From NCBI GenBank assembly GCA_017423025.1, contig JAFPGC010000049.1, positions 1-64,000 of the forward strand: DNA of 64,000 nucleotides, in the 5' to 3' direction. Made by a program: the position numbers and the translations under genes. Positions 18,988 to 31,219 of the stretch are shown piece after piece. Each line of letters opens with the position of its first letter. The stretch's first letter is position 1. Source of the stretch: Bacteroidales bacterium. Its GTDB lineage: Bacteria; Bacteroidota; Bacteroidia; Bacteroidales; UBA932. The notes beneath the pieces were generated by a model that was not told the DNA's origin, did no database searches, and saw only the letters and a list, made by a program, of their open reading frames with translations.

Positions 18988-19365
18988 ATGATTACACACG
19001 ATCTTCGCGTCGTAGCCGATGCGATCATTGACAAGAAAGGACAAGATGTGGTTTCCCTGGACCTGAGGGCCATTGACGGTGCCATCACGGACTTTTTCGT
19101 GGTGTGCGACGGCTCCAATACCACCCAGGTGGGTGCCATAGCCGATAATATCGCAGAAAAGATGAAGGAAGAGGGCCACACCCTCTACCGCAGCCAGGGA
19201 GAAGGCAACAATTTCTGGATCATCCAGGATTACGGAAACATCGTGGTACACATTTTCTTAAAGGAGTACCGCGATTTCTATCGTCTGGAAGATCTGTGGG
19301 CCGATGTTCCCCGCAAGGAATACAAGGAGCGCAAGGCTCCTACCAAAAAAACTAGCAAAGAATAA
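18988..19365 (+). CDS. rsfS: Ribosomal silencing factor RsfS
   Basis: 125 residues. RsfS binds uL14 on the 50S subunit and blocks subunit joining during slow growth. The family core is clear: IIDKKGQDVVSLDLRAIDGAITDFFVVCDGSNTTQVGAIADNI and the end IIQDYGNIVVHIFLKEYRDFYRLEDLWAD. A short basic tail (KEYKERKAPTKKTSK) follows. It is first in the operon rsfS-ftsH-cdsA-psd, an arrangement common in Bacteroidetes; ftsH starts 2 nt after its stop. Confidence 0.96.
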   Translation: MITHDLRVVADAIIDKKGQDVVSLDLRAIDGAITDFFVVCDGSNTTQVGAIADNIAEKMKEEGHTLYRSQGEGNNFWIIQDYGNIVVHIFLKEYRDFYRLEDLWADVPRKEYKERKAPTKKTSKE

Positions 19366-19367
19366 GA

Positions 19368-21338
19368 ATGGCTAATCAGAAGAAAGACCCCGGTGGTCGC
19401 AAGATATTTCAAGTCCGCTTCAACCTGTCGTGGCTCTATTTCCTCCTGCTGGTGGGAATAGGCTACCTGCTGATGAACAATCAGCGCAGCACTTCCCCCG
19501 AAAAAGTGGAATGGGCCGATGTCCAGACCATGATCAAGGAAGGCGACGTGGCGGAAATCTCTTTCGTGAGAAACGATTTCAAAGGTGAAATCAAGATTCG
19601 TCCGGAAAAGCTGGGCAAATATGCCGACAAGTTCCGCGGCGGGGTGGTGCCCAAGCGCGCCCCTCAGTTCTATTTCCTGGTTTCCACCAAATTTGATCCG
19701 GAAGCCAGCTTTGGCGCCCTGAACCAGGAACTCCCGCTGGAGAGCCAGTTCAAGGTTGTTATCCGCAACGAGGAGCATATCTGGATGGATATCTTCCAGA
19801 TGGGATTCCCGCTGCTGCTGTTCATCCTCTTCTGGGTCTGGATGTTCCGCGGCATGAACCGCGGCGGTGCCGGTGGTCCGGGCGCAGGTGGTTTCAACCC
19901 GTTCAACACCGGCAAGTCCACCGCCCGTGAAACCGAGAAGGGAGACGTGAAGGTCACCTTCAAGGATGTAGCCGGCCTGTATGGCGCCAAGGAAGAGGTG
20001 ATGGAGATTGTGGACTTCCTCAAGAATCCCCAGAAATATACCGCCCTGGGCGGCAAAATCCCCAAGGGAGCCCTCCTGGTAGGCCCTCCCGGAACGGGTA
20101 AGACCCTGCTGGCGAAGGCCGTGGCAGGGGAGGCCAATGTGCCTTTCTTCTCCATTTCCGGTTCCGATTTTGTGGAAATGTTCGTGGGCGTAGGTGCATC
20201 CCGCGTACGCGACCTCTTCCGCCAGGCCAAGGAGAAAGCCCCGTGCATCGTATTTATTGACGAGATTGACGCCGTGGGCCGCGCCCGTGCCAAGAACGGA
20301 GGTTTCTCTTCCAATGACGAGCGTGAAAACACACTGAATCAGTTGCTTACGGAAATGGACGGCTTCGGCACCAACAGCGGTGTCATAGTCCTGGCCGCTA
20401 CCAACCGTGCCGATATCCTGGACCAGGCCCTCATGCGTGCCGGCCGCTTCGACCGCCAGATTCATGTGGAACTGCCCGAACTCAAGGAGCGCGAAGAAAT
20501 CTTCAAGGTGCACCTGAGAAATATCAAGGTGGCCGATGACTTCGACCTCGCCTTCATGGCCAAGCATACGCCCGGTTTCTCCGGGGCCGATATTGCCAAC
20601 GTGTGCAACGAGGCAGCCCTTACCGCCGCCCGCCGCAACCACGAGAAAGTGGAGCAGCAGGATTTCCTGGACGCTGTGGACCGCATCGTCGGTGGTTTGG
20701 AGCGCAAGTCCAATACCATCATGACTCCGGCCGAAAAACGCACCACGGCTTATCACGAAGCCGGCCACGCCCTGGTGGGCTGGCTGCTCCCGTACGCCGA
20801 CCCCGTGTTTAAGGTAAGCATCATCCCCAGAGGCAAGGCCCTGGGTCTCACCTGGAGCCTTCCGGAAGAGCGTAAGAACTGGTCCCGGAGCGTGATGATG
20901 GACCAGATGAGCATGCTCATCGGCGGTCGTGTGGCCGAGGAAGTAATCAACGGGGAACCGTCTTCGGGTGCCCTCAATGACCTCGAGCGAATGACTGGAA
21001 TGGCCTACAGCATGGTCCAGTATCTGGGTATGAGCGAGAAGGTAGGTACGCTTTCCTTCTACGATTCCAGCGGTGCCAAGGGCTACAACCTGGTTAAGCC
21101 GTATTCCGAGAAGACGGCCGAGCTCATGGACCAGGAAGTGAAAGCCATTGTGGATGGCGTCCACCAGCGTACCCGCAAGATTATCGACGACCACAAAGAG
21201 GAATTTATGCAGCTGGGGGCCCTCCTTTTGGAAAAAGAAGTTATCTTTGCAGAAGATATTGAAAAGATCCTCGGTCCTAAGGTCAAACCTGCGGTAGAGG
21301 ACCAGTTCCAACCGGAACCCGAAACCCTTGAGGCATGA
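19368..21338 (+). CDS. ftsH: ATP-dependent zinc metalloprotease FtsH
   Basis: 656 residues, an inner-membrane AAA+ protease for quality control and regulated proteolysis. Two membrane segments (about 20-36 and 143-161) enclose a periplasmic domain. A Gly-rich linker (166-180) leads to the AAA module: Walker A GPPGTGKT (239-246), pore motif FVEM, Walker [14 protein letters not shown], and the second region of homology [22 protein letters not shown]. The zinc protease motif is HEAGH (463-467). The last codons overlap the cdsA start by 4 nt. Confidence 0.98.
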   Translation: MANQKKDPGGRKIFQVRFNLSWLYFLLLVGIGYLLMNNQRSTSPEKVEWADVQTMIKEGDVAEISFVRNDFKGEIKIRPEKLGKYADKFRGGVVPKRAPQFYFLVSTKFDPEASFGALNQELPLESQFKVVIRNEEHIWMDIFQMGFPLLLFILFWVWMFRGMNRGGAGGPGAGGFNPFNTGKSTARETEKGDVKVTFKDVAGLYGAKEEVMEIVDFLKNPQKYTALGGKIPKGALLVGPPGTGKTLLAKAVAGEANVPFFSISGSDFVEMFVGVGASRVRDLFRQAKEKAPCIVFIDEIDAVGRARAKNGGFSSNDERENTLNQLLTEMDGFGTNSGVIVLAATNRADILDQALMRAGRFDRQIHVELPELKEREEIFKVHLRNIKVADDFDLAFMAKHTPGFSGADIANVCNEAALTAARRNHEKVEQQDFLDAVDRIVGGLERKSNTIMTPAEKRTTAYHEAGHALVGWLLPYADPVFKVSIIPRGKALGLTWSLPEERKNWSRSVMMDQMSMLIGGRVAEEVINGEPSSGALNDLERMTGMAYSMVQYLGMSEKVGTLSFYDSSGAKGYNLVKPYSEKTAELMDQEVKAIVDGVHQRTRKIIDDHKEEFMQLGALLLEKEVIFAEDIEKILGPKVKPAVEDQFQPEPETLEA

Positions 21339-22171
21339 ACGGAACGGTAAAACGCACCATATTCGGAGTCCTTTTCCTGGCAGTAATGCTGGGAGGACTC
21401 CTTTTCTATGAATTCCTGTACACGATTCTCTTTGCCTTCATCACCTACGTGATGCTCAAAGAGTTTTACCGAATGACCATGGGAAAGGCCTACGTGCAGT
21501 CTCAGAGAAGCGCCGTCATCATGGGCGTCATCTTCTTCCTGGCCACCAACAGTTACTTCTTCGGCAGTTTCAAACTGCCCATGCTGGTTTCCTTTGGCAT
21601 TATCATGCTGCTGCTTCTCATGGCGGAATCCATCTTCCTCTATAAAGAGAACAGTGATTTCCTCAAGACCGGCTACCTGTATGCGGGATTGGTTTATATC
21701 GGCCTGCCGCTGGCGCTTTCCAATGCCGTGGTTTGCCGGGACGGTGAATTCAGCGGCCTCCTGATGGTGGCTTTCTTCTGCATCATCTGGGCCTCTGACG
21801 TAGGAGCCTACTGCTTCGGCATGCTCTTCGGCCAGAAATCCTGGAGCAAGAAGATGTGCCCTGCCATCTCGCCCAAGAAATCCTGGGCAGGCTTCTGGGG
21901 TGGTCTGCTGATGGCCATGCTGGCCGGTGCCATCCTTTACTGGACCGGGCTCTTTGCCTTCCCGTTGTGGCACTGCCTCATTGTATCGGCCCTGATGCAC
22001 GGAATGGGTGTACTGGGAGATTTGTTCGAATCCCTGTGGAAGCGCGCTACCGGCATCAAGGATTCCGGTAATATCATCCCCGGGCACGGCGGCCTCATGG
22101 ACCGCTTCGACAGCGCCCTGTTCGCCATCCCCACGGGATATATTTATTTGCTTATTTTTAGCCTGATCTAG
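21335..22171 (+). CDS. cdsA: Phosphatidate cytidylyltransferase
   Basis: 278 residues with about eight hydrophobic segments. CdsA makes CDP-diacylglycerol from phosphatidate and CTP at the inner membrane. The family signature is the C-terminal block SALMHGMGVLGDLFESLWKRATGIKDSGNIIPGHGGLMDRFDSAL, which holds the conserved Asp residues. SPKKSWAGFWGG is also typical. It sits between ftsH and psd with a 4-nt overlap upstream and 3 nt downstream; CdsA and Psd act in the same phospholipid pathway. Confidence 0.97.
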   Translation: MNGTVKRTIFGVLFLAVMLGGLLFYEFLYTILFAFITYVMLKEFYRMTMGKAYVQSQRSAVIMGVIFFLATNSYFFGSFKLPMLVSFGIIMLLLLMAESIFLYKENSDFLKTGYLYAGLVYIGLPLALSNAVVCRDGEFSGLLMVAFFCIIWASDVGAYCFGMLFGQKSWSKKMCPAISPKKSWAGFWGGLLMAMLAGAILYWTGLFAFPLWHCLIVSALMHGMGVLGDLFESLWKRATGIKDSGNIIPGHGGLMDRFDSALFAIPTGYIYLLIFSLI

Positions 22172-22174
22172 CCT

Positions 22175-22852
22175 ATGAAGTGGGTACGCATTGATAGGGA
22201 CTCTTACGGAACCATCGTTACCAGTTGGCTCATTTGCGCCTTGCTCATCCTCCTGGTTTCGCAGCTCATCCATATCTGGTGGGTGAGCCTTCCCATCTGC
22301 ATTTTGCTCTTTGTGTTCATGGTGTTCATCACCTGGTTCTTCCGCGTTCCCGACCGCCAGACCCCCGATGAGGAAAACCCTCGTCTGGTTACTTCCGTGG
22401 CCGACGGCAAGGTGGTCATTGTGGACAAAGTGTATGAGAAAGAGTTCCTCCACAAAGACTGCATCCAGATTTCCGTGTACATGGATTTCTTTGACGTGCA
22501 TTGCAATTTCTGGCCCATCTCCGGCGAGATAACCTATTATAAGTATCACCCTGGCAAATACCTGCTGGCTTTCCATCCCAAGTCTTCCGAGCTTAACGAG
22601 CACGCCTCCTCGGCCATGAAGAACGGCTATGGCGAAATCCTGTTCAAGCAGATTGCCGGCACCTTTGCCCGCCGCATTGTCTGCTATTCGCAGGAAGGCC
22701 ATCAGGAGTACCGTGGAGACCAGTGCGGCGTAATCAAATTCGGCTCCCGCATAGACCTGTTCGTCCCGCTGGAAGCCGATGTAAAAGTAAAGGTAGGTGA
22801 TAAAGTCCGAGCCGTAGAAAGCGTTCTGGCTATTTTACCTGATCATTCTTAA
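22175..22852 (+). CDS. psd: Phosphatidylserine decarboxylase proenzyme (short PSD-A type)
   Basis: 225 residues. It decarboxylates phosphatidylserine to phosphatidylethanolamine using a pyruvoyl group made by self-cleavage. Two N-terminal membrane segments (about 15-50) are followed by the catalytic domain with VADGKVV, ISVYMDFFDVHCNFWPISG and the cleavage site FGS near residue 198 (VIKFGSRIDLFVP). The Gly-Ser processing site identifies the short archaeal-type (PSD-A) family. Its last 23 nt overlap the 3' end of convergent ispG. Confidence 0.95.
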   Translation: MKWVRIDRDSYGTIVTSWLICALLILLVSQLIHIWWVSLPICILLFVFMVFITWFFRVPDRQTPDEENPRLVTSVADGKVVIVDKVYEKEFLHKDCIQISVYMDFFDVHCNFWPISGEITYYKYHPGKYLLAFHPKSSELNEHASSAMKNGYGEILFKQIAGTFARRIVCYSQEGHQEYRGDQCGVIKFGSRIDLFVPLEADVKVKVGDKVRAVESVLAILPDHS

Positions 22853-24083
22853 TTAATTCAACCAAACGTTCTACAGCCTCGTTCTCGGGTATATGCCTGA
22901 GGACGGGTTCTTTTTTACGGTAGAGGGTGACCTTGCCGGCGCCTTCGCCCACGTAACCGTAGTCGGCATCGGCCATTTCTCCGGGGCCGTTCACAATACA
23001 GCCCATGACGGCGATGACTACATCCTTGAACTCTCCTGTAGCCGCTTTGACGCGGTTGAAGGTCTCTTCCAGGTTGTACAGCGTGCGGCCGCACCCCGGG
23101 CAGGCAATGTATTCAGGCTTGTAGAATTTGCGCCGGCAGGCCTGCAGAATCTCGTCCTTGAGATATTCGTCCTCCAGCGGGATGTCGTCCACCTCGTGGT
23201 TCAAAAGGGGAGCGCCATAATCGCAGGCGGCTTTGAGGATGGTTTCTTCGCGTTCACCGAGGCTCACGGAAGGGGCGCTGGAATAGCGATGAGCCAGGTA
23301 CTGGGCCACCGGGAGTTCGTTCTGCGGAGGCTCGGTCAGGGAAACGCGGATGGTATTGCCTATTCCTTCTTCCAGCAGGGTGGAAATGGCCACGCAGCTC
23401 TTGATGCGGCCGCTGTCGCCGTTGCCGGCCTCGGTAACGCCCACATGCAGGGGAAAAACCACCCCGCGTTCCTTCATCATGCGGGCCAGGTTGCGATAGG
23501 CATTCACCATCACCACGGTGTTGGATGCCTTGAGGGAGACCACGACATTGTAGAAACCCGCCTCAATGCACATTTCAACCCATTCCATGGCAGCCAGGGC
23601 CATGGCCTCGGGCGTATTGCCGTATTTCTCCACGATATACTTGCCCAGGGAACCATGATTAAGGCCGATGCGGATGGCGCGGTCATACTGCTTGCAAAGG
23701 CCCAGGAACTGGCCGAAAAGGGCCCGCGCCTTCTCATGATCGGGATGGAAGTTGCCGGGGTTGATGCGGATCTTTTCCACCACCGGCACCACGGCCATGG
23801 CAATCTCCGAGGAGAAGTGGATATCGGCCACCAGGGGAATATTGACGCCATCGGCCCTGAGACGGCTTCTAATCTCTTCCAGATGCTTTACATCGGCCAT
23901 GGCAGGCACGGTGATGCGGATGAGCTGGGATCCGGCGGCTGCCAGCAGCTTGCACTGCGCCACGGTAGCTTCTATGTCGGAAGTATGGGTGTTGCACATG
24001 GTCTGGACCACGATGGGGTGGCCGCTGCCGATGAGCACGTTTTCGCCTACGCGAACGGTACGGGTTTCCAGAATCTCTTTCAT
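22830..24083 (-). CDS. ispG: 4-hydroxy-3-methylbut-2-en-1-yl diphosphate synthase (IspG), short form
   Basis: 417 residues. IspG is a [4Fe-4S] enzyme of the MEP isoprenoid pathway. The N-terminal TIM barrel (VGENVLIGSGHPIVVQTMCNT; LVADIHFSSEIAMA; IRINPGN) and the C-terminal cluster domain are intact: Cys328 and Cys331 (CPGCGRTLYNLE), Cys362 (GCIVNGPGE) and the Glu369 ligand region. Many Bacteroidetes IspG proteins are about 600 residues because of a large inserted middle domain; here only about 75 residues (252-325) separate barrel and cluster domain, still more than in E. coli (372 aa total). It is last in a leftward run, 1 nt after the barrel-protein gene. Confidence 0.95.
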   Translation of the reverse strand: MKEILETRTVRVGENVLIGSGHPIVVQTMCNTHTSDIEATVAQCKLLAAAGSQLIRITVPAMADVKHLEEIRSRLRADGVNIPLVADIHFSSEIAMAVVPVVEKIRINPGNFHPDHEKARALFGQFLGLCKQYDRAIRIGLNHGSLGKYIVEKYGNTPEAMALAAMEWVEMCIEAGFYNVVVSLKASNTVVMVNAYRNLARMMKERGVVFPLHVGVTEAGNGDSGRIKSCVAISTLLEEGIGNTIRVSLTEPPQNELPVAQYLAHRYSSAPSVSLGEREETILKAACDYGAPLLNHEVDDIPLEDEYLKDEILQACRRKFYKPEYIACPGCGRTLYNLEETFNRVKAATGEFKDVVIAVMGCIVNGPGEMADADYGYVGEGAGKVTLYRKKEPVLRHIPENEAVERLVELIKNDQVK

Positions 24084-24084
24084 A

Positions 24085-24948
24085 CTACGGCTTCTGTTGC
24101 TGCTGATCGGCCATCATCTTGCGCGCCAGTTTCTTCAGTTGGGCGCGGGTATGGCCATATCGGGGGGTAAGTTGATAATACACGCCAAAGGTAAGGCCGG
24201 CATCCAGGGGATAGGCAAAACGGTAATAGTACGGACTTACGTAATCCGGCTGCCAGAAGGAACTCCAACCCCATTTGCCGGTCACCATCAGGTGGAATTC
24301 AAAGGGATTGAACATAAGTCCGAAGCCTACGCCACCTTCCACGCCATAGGAAAGGCGGCGGTCGTAATCACGGAAGGCATCCACGTATTTCTCATATTCT
24401 TCAACTCCCGCATAATCTTCGTCCAGGATGCGGTGGATTTTGAGCCGGTAGCCGCCGTAGAGACCTACTTTGGCCATAAGCTTGAAATGCTCGCCCATAT
24501 CTATATGGAAATGGGAAAGGAAAAAGACTTCCGGGACCGTCATCATCGCCTTGTAAGCACCGGATTCCGTGAACCGGTACCCCGTCTCACTGCTCCGCTT
24601 GAATTCATAGCCTTCGTAATTCATCTGGGCGCCGAATTCCATACCCATATTAGGGAAGATACCGAACATGGTGAAATGGCGTACCACCGAGAATCCGTAG
24701 ACAGGATACTGGAACTGCCAAAGCAAATAGCGGTCCGGATTGAAATAACCGTATTGCGCAGATGCCCCGCCAAACACACCTATCATCCAATAGTCGTTGG
24801 GGGCGGCAATGCTTACCTTGACACTGTCCAGATAGGAATTGGTGACGGAGTCCGGCAGGGAGAAGAACTCTTCTTCCAGATTCACCTGGGCCCTGGAAAT
24901 CCAACAGAAACATAACAGGGCCGATATTAGGGCAATAGCTCTTCTCAT
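24085..24948 (-). CDS. Predicted outer-membrane beta-barrel protein
   Basis: 287 residues with a signal peptide (SRAQ near residue 20). The body has alternating hydrophobic/aromatic strands typical of small outer-membrane barrels (WMIGVFGGASAQYGYF; SYGVEGGVGFGLMF; YPLDAGLTFGVYYQL), followed by a basic C-terminal tail (HTRAQLKKLARKMMADQQQQKP) that would be periplasmic. I do not recognise a named family. It overlaps the upstream lipoprotein gene by 4 nt and precedes ispG by 1 nt. The conserved pairing with the Ig-like lipoprotein suggests an envelope role. Confidence 0.7.
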   Translation of the reverse strand: MRRAIALISALLCFCWISRAQVNLEEEFFSLPDSVTNSYLDSVKVSIAAPNDYWMIGVFGGASAQYGYFNPDRYLLWQFQYPVYGFSVVRHFTMFGIFPNMGMEFGAQMNYEGYEFKRSSETGYRFTESGAYKAMMTVPEVFFLSHFHIDMGEHFKLMAKVGLYGGYRLKIHRILDEDYAGVEEYEKYVDAFRDYDRRLSYGVEGGVGFGLMFNPFEFHLMVTGKWGWSSFWQPDYVSPYYYRFAYPLDAGLTFGVYYQLTPRYGHTRAQLKKLARKMMADQQQQKP

Positions 24949-26750
24949 TCGAACATCTCCTTCATGTTAATCTGCCAAACCATCTCGGACCTTTCCAAAA
25001 CCTTGATGAGGAACTGGTCTTCCACTTTGAAGAATCGCACCTTCTCGGGCTGCTTCTTCTGCAGCAGCACACCGGTATCAACCATCCCGTTGCGGTTCTT
25101 GTCCTCTGTAATACGGATACAATAGGCACCCTGCTTAAGGTAGGGGAATACCACCGGACCAGACTTGTCGACAAGGAAACTGCGGATGACCTTATCGCGC
25201 TTTTCCGTGAGCAGTTCCACCAGGTAGCGGTTGTGTACACCACTCAGTTCCAAAGTTATGAAACTGAGTTTATCATCCTTGGGAAGGGTAACTTTCAGCA
25301 GGGTACTGTCGTTATAATACCCGTTGACATCGCGGAACTTGCGGTGCGGAATCTTCAGATTATAATCGTATCCCACCTGGAAAGGCTCCGTAGGCATAAT
25401 CCGGAAATGCCGGAGATTGGTGGTATCCTTAATTACCTTAACGCTTCCCTTGGCCTCCTGCTGGCGGGGATTCACACTCCAGAACTGCAGAGAATCCCAT
25501 CCATCCTCAATGAGCGGGTAGGTGAACTCCAAATCAAAGCCGTATTGCTCCACCGTAGTAGGATCCACGGTCGCTTTAAATACAGCAATCGTGTCCTCGT
25601 GCTTGCGGTCACGGTAGTTGTTTTCCTTTTTCATAATCTCGGCCCTCAATTCCTTGGAATAGGTGAGCTTGATGAGCTCTTCCTGGGGAATGAGCTTGCC
25701 GGTCGTGTCCGTTTTGTCGTACTTCACAACCAGCTGGAGGGTATCCGGCATCTTGCGCTGGTCGTTAACCCACAGTTCCAGCGAATCTCTCTGAAGATTG
25801 AACTGCCGAATGAGTTTCTCGCGCGGGAGACCTCTGACACGCATGTCGTGGATAACGGCATCGGGAGCCATGAAGGTGAGGTAGGCCGTACGGGGTCCCA
25901 CCCTTTCTTTCTTGACGATATACTGCTTGGAAGGCCGTTCGCGGAAGAGGTTCAGTTCTATCTGGGCATGACGGGCCAGGCACAGGGCCGTATCCTTCAT
26001 GTCAAACTTCTTGAACTCGTAAAGACTGTCGTTGTATACGATGGTGGGCCTCAGGAGGCTGTCCAGGAATGCGATGCGCTCCGTCTCCGGATCATATTTG
26101 TTGTTGTTGTTCTCGTCCTTGATGGCGTACACCCGGTAAAGGGTATCCTGGATGTTTCGGATGGCAAAATACCCCCAGTCATCGGTCTTGGCGGCAGCCA
26201 CGGGACGTTTCAGGAAGACAGCCGAGTCGGAATGGTCCTTATACAGGAGAACGGTAGCACCCTTGATGGGCATGAGGGTATTGCAGTCCTGGACCAGGCC
26301 TGTCACGCACATGGAGTCAATTTTGTCTCCCGTGGAAAACACCAGGGTATATCCTGGAAAGAGATTGCCTTCATTGTTATCGGCAATGGCTCCTGTCAAA
26401 TCCAGGGTATAAGTGGTATTGCTGTCCAGTTCGCTTTCGAAACTTACGTCCAAAGACTTGCCATGGATGGCCGATTTGGGCTTCTTCTCCAGCGGAGGGG
26501 AGAGGTAGATGGCGTTGGCGTCCTTGATCTTCACGTATTCGTTGAAAGTGAAGCGCAACTTGGTTTTGGTGGGCATATTGACCGCACCGGGCAAGGGCGC
26601 AACCTTGGTTAGCACCGGGGGAATGGTGTCCTTGGGCCCTCCCGAAGGGGGTGTTGTGGTGTTGGCACAACCCGAGGGGAGCATCAGGGAGCCCAGGATC
26701 AGGGCAGCCGGAATGAGCGGCAGGAATTTTTTCAGGGGATGTTGGCTCAT
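24945..26750 (-). CDS. Lipoprotein with N-terminal Ig-like (Big_5) domain
   Basis: 601 residues with lipobox LPSGC (Cys28). After a PPSGGPKDTIPP stretch comes an Ig-like Big_5 domain (about 45-140: FTFNEYVKIKDANAIYLSPP, YTLDLTGAIADNNEG), then a carboxypeptidase-regulatory-like segment (VTGLVQDCNTLMPIKGATVLLYKD) and ENNNNKYDPETE, a possible calcium-binding loop. A similar ENKNRNGMVDTG loop occurs near the C-terminus. This architecture is conserved in Bacteroidetes without known function. It overlaps rel upstream and the barrel gene downstream by 4 nt each, so the three are translationally coupled. Confidence 0.8.
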   Translation of the reverse strand: MSQHPLKKFLPLIPAALILGSLMLPSGCANTTTPPSGGPKDTIPPVLTKVAPLPGAVNMPTKTKLRFTFNEYVKIKDANAIYLSPPLEKKPKSAIHGKSLDVSFESELDSNTTYTLDLTGAIADNNEGNLFPGYTLVFSTGDKIDSMCVTGLVQDCNTLMPIKGATVLLYKDHSDSAVFLKRPVAAAKTDDWGYFAIRNIQDTLYRVYAIKDENNNNKYDPETERIAFLDSLLRPTIVYNDSLYEFKKFDMKDTALCLARHAQIELNLFRERPSKQYIVKKERVGPRTAYLTFMAPDAVIHDMRVRGLPREKLIRQFNLQRDSLELWVNDQRKMPDTLQLVVKYDKTDTTGKLIPQEELIKLTYSKELRAEIMKKENNYRDRKHEDTIAVFKATVDPTTVEQYGFDLEFTYPLIEDGWDSLQFWSVNPRQQEAKGSVKVIKDTTNLRHFRIMPTEPFQVGYDYNLKIPHRKFRDVNGYYNDSTLLKVTLPKDDKLSFITLELSGVHNRYLVELLTEKRDKVIRSFLVDKSGPVVFPYLKQGAYCIRITEDKNRNGMVDTGVLLQKKQPEKVRFFKVEDQFLIKVLERSEMVWQINMKEMFE

Positions 26751-28993
26751 AGTTCGCTTCGGCTTACATTCTCGATTCCTTCAATGGAAGAGAGTTTCTT
26801 GATCATCTTGTCCAGGATGTCCTTGGAATTCACATACAGGTCTATATACCCTTCGAAGAGGCCTCCTTCGGCCGCCAGGTTGAGCCGGCGCATATTCACG
26901 CCCATTACCAGAGACACGCGGCGGGTAATCTCATTGAGCATACCCACGCGATCCAGGCCCTTGAGGGTGATGCGAACCAGGAAAGAGGTGTCTTCGGCCT
27001 GTTCCAGCCACTTGGGAACCACCACCCAGTCTCCGTGACGGGCGGCGATGCGGTCAGCCACGGCGCAGGTTTTCTTGTGTACGGTGATGGTGCCATCCGG
27101 GGCCTTGATGCCCACCACGGCATCTCCCGGAATGGGATTGCAACAGGTGGCGATAGAGAAATGGGGCGCATTGGGATCCGTAGAACCAATGATATACGTC
27201 TCCCCGGGTTTCTCTTCTGCCTTGGACTCCGGGCGGAACATCTTCCGGATCCAGGAGAGTCTGCCACCAGAGGAATGCTTCATGATTTCCGGCAGGTTGT
27301 CCAGGCTGATCTGCCCCATGGCGACGGCATAGTACAATTCATCGCGGGTACCCATGTCGTAAGCCACTTCCAACCTCTGGAGAGTGGTCTCGTCACATTC
27401 GTATCCCAGGTCTTTGATGGCCGATTCCAAGGTGGTGCGGCCATATTCCAGCGTCTGCTTTCGCTGGTTCTTGAAATAGTCCGTCACCACGGTGCGGGCG
27501 CGGTGCGTCTGAAGGAACTTGATCCACTCGGGCTGAGGCTTTCCGTCTTCGGCCGTAATGATCTCCACCTTGTCGCCGGTCTTGAGTTCCTGGCTCAGTT
27601 TCACCAGCTTCTGGTTCACCTTGGCGGCAATGGCCTTGTTGCCAATCTCCGTATGGATGCCATAGGCAAAGTCCAGGGCCGTAGAACCTTTGGGAAGACT
27701 GCGCTGCTCTCCGCGAGGGGTAAAGACATAGATATCGGGGGAGGTGAGGTCTTTGTGGATGATATCCAGCAGTTCCAGGGCGTTGACGTCCGGATTCACC
27801 AGGATGCCCTTGATACGGTCCAGCCAGGAATCCATCTCGTAATCGCCTTCACCCATGATGCCGTGCTGCTTGTAGTTCCAGTGGGCGGCAATACCCTTTT
27901 CGGCAATGTCATCCATACGACGGGTACGGATCTGGACTTCCACCCAGACGCCGGAATTGCTGAGCAGGGTACAGTGCAGGGCCTCATAACCATTGGACTT
28001 GGGATGCTTCACCCAGTCCCTCAGACGCTCCGGCATATACCGGTAAATGCCGGTAATGATGGAAAAGATGTGGTAGCACTGGTCACGTTCGCTTTCGGCC
28101 GAGTTGGGATCTGCGTCAAAGATGATGCGGATGGCATACAGGTCGTAGACTTCCTCAAAACTGATGCCCTTGGTCTGCATCTTCTGCCAGGCCGAATAGG
28201 GCGTCTTCACGCGTTTTTTAATTTCAAAATGGAAACCTGCCTTCTCCAGGGCCGCTTCAATAGGCAGCACGAATTCGGCCATTTCCTTGCCTTTCTCCTC
28301 GATACCACGGTCTATCCGGGCCTTGATATCGGCATAGGCATCGGGTTCCTTATATCGCAGCCAGATGTTTTCCAGTTCGGTCTTGATGCTATACAAGCCC
28401 AGACGGTGTGCCAGCGGAATGAAGATGAACATGGTTTCCGAGAGAATCTTGTCCCGCTTGTGTTCCGGCATGTGCTCGATGGTGCGGCAGTTGTGCAGGC
28501 GGTCGGCCAGTTTGATGAGAACCACCCTCACGTCATCGTTCATGGTGAGGAGGATGCGCTTGAAATTCTCGGCCTGGATGCTCTGCTGGGAAATATCCGT
28601 CCCCTTGGTCTTCTGCTCCGTATCCAGCACGTTCTTGATCTTGGTAAGGCCATCTACCAGCGAAGCGATCTTCTCTCCAAAATGCTCTTTGATGTCTTCT
28701 ACCGTATAATCCGTATCTTCCACCACATCATGGAGAAGGGCGGCCGATATGGACTTATAGCCCAGGCCGATGTCATCTACCACAATCTGCGCCACGGCAA
28801 TGGGATGAAGCATATACGGCTCACCGCTGCGGCGCCGCACGTTACGGTGGGCGTCGTTGGCAAACTCGAAGGCTTTTTTCACCACCTCCATTTCCTGCAT
28901 ATTGGCACATCGCTTTTGGGCCGATGCCTTCAGCACCTCCCAATCCCGGGAAATGACCTCGTAGTCTATCTCTCCAAACTCGGAAAAACTCAT
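26747..28993 (-). CDS. rel: Bifunctional (p)ppGpp synthetase/hydrolase (Rel/SpoT)
   Basis: 748 residues, the long RSH alarmone enzyme of the stringent response. The hydrolase HD motif is present (ALLHDVVEDTDY, His88-Asp89) with an intact surrounding helix, so hydrolysis should work. The synthetase domain follows (YALYAIRIIFD-like region, then HPKSNGYEALHCTL and VEVQIRTRRMDDIAE). A TGS domain (VFTPRGEQRSLPKGSTALDFAYGIHTEIG), helical domain, zinc-finger-like CCNPIPGD and a C-terminal ACT domain complete the usual order. It is 28 nt downstream of ligA in a leftward run. Confidence 0.97.
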   Translation of the reverse strand: MSFSEFGEIDYEVISRDWEVLKASAQKRCANMQEMEVVKKAFEFANDAHRNVRRRSGEPYMLHPIAVAQIVVDDIGLGYKSISAALLHDVVEDTDYTVEDIKEHFGEKIASLVDGLTKIKNVLDTEQKTKGTDISQQSIQAENFKRILLTMNDDVRVVLIKLADRLHNCRTIEHMPEHKRDKILSETMFIFIPLAHRLGLYSIKTELENIWLRYKEPDAYADIKARIDRGIEEKGKEMAEFVLPIEAALEKAGFHFEIKKRVKTPYSAWQKMQTKGISFEEVYDLYAIRIIFDADPNSAESERDQCYHIFSIITGIYRYMPERLRDWVKHPKSNGYEALHCTLLSNSGVWVEVQIRTRRMDDIAEKGIAAHWNYKQHGIMGEGDYEMDSWLDRIKGILVNPDVNALELLDIIHKDLTSPDIYVFTPRGEQRSLPKGSTALDFAYGIHTEIGNKAIAAKVNQKLVKLSQELKTGDKVEIITAEDGKPQPEWIKFLQTHRARTVVTDYFKNQRKQTLEYGRTTLESAIKDLGYECDETTLQRLEVAYDMGTRDELYYAVAMGQISLDNLPEIMKHSSGGRLSWIRKMFRPESKAEEKPGETYIIGSTDPNAPHFSIATCCNPIPGDAVVGIKAPDGTITVHKKTCAVADRIAARHGDWVVVPKWLEQAEDTSFLVRITLKGLDRVGMLNEITRRVSLVMGVNMRRLNLAAEGGLFEGYIDLYVNSKDILDKMIKKLSSIEGIENVSRSEL

Positions 28994-29021
28994 AGCGTAA
29001 TGTTGTTCTTCTAAAGTTGAC

Positions 29022-31214
<2,193 letters not shown>

Positions 31215-31219
31215 CTAAT

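Noticed and set aside
19278..21311. 677-codon open frame opposite ftsH, and similar long frames opposite lptD (475 codons), pepD (484), rel (659), valS (716) and dnaA (335)
   Set aside because: All lie exactly opposite well-identified genes, have His/Gln/Val-rich translations typical of antisense frames in this codon bias, and lack promoters.
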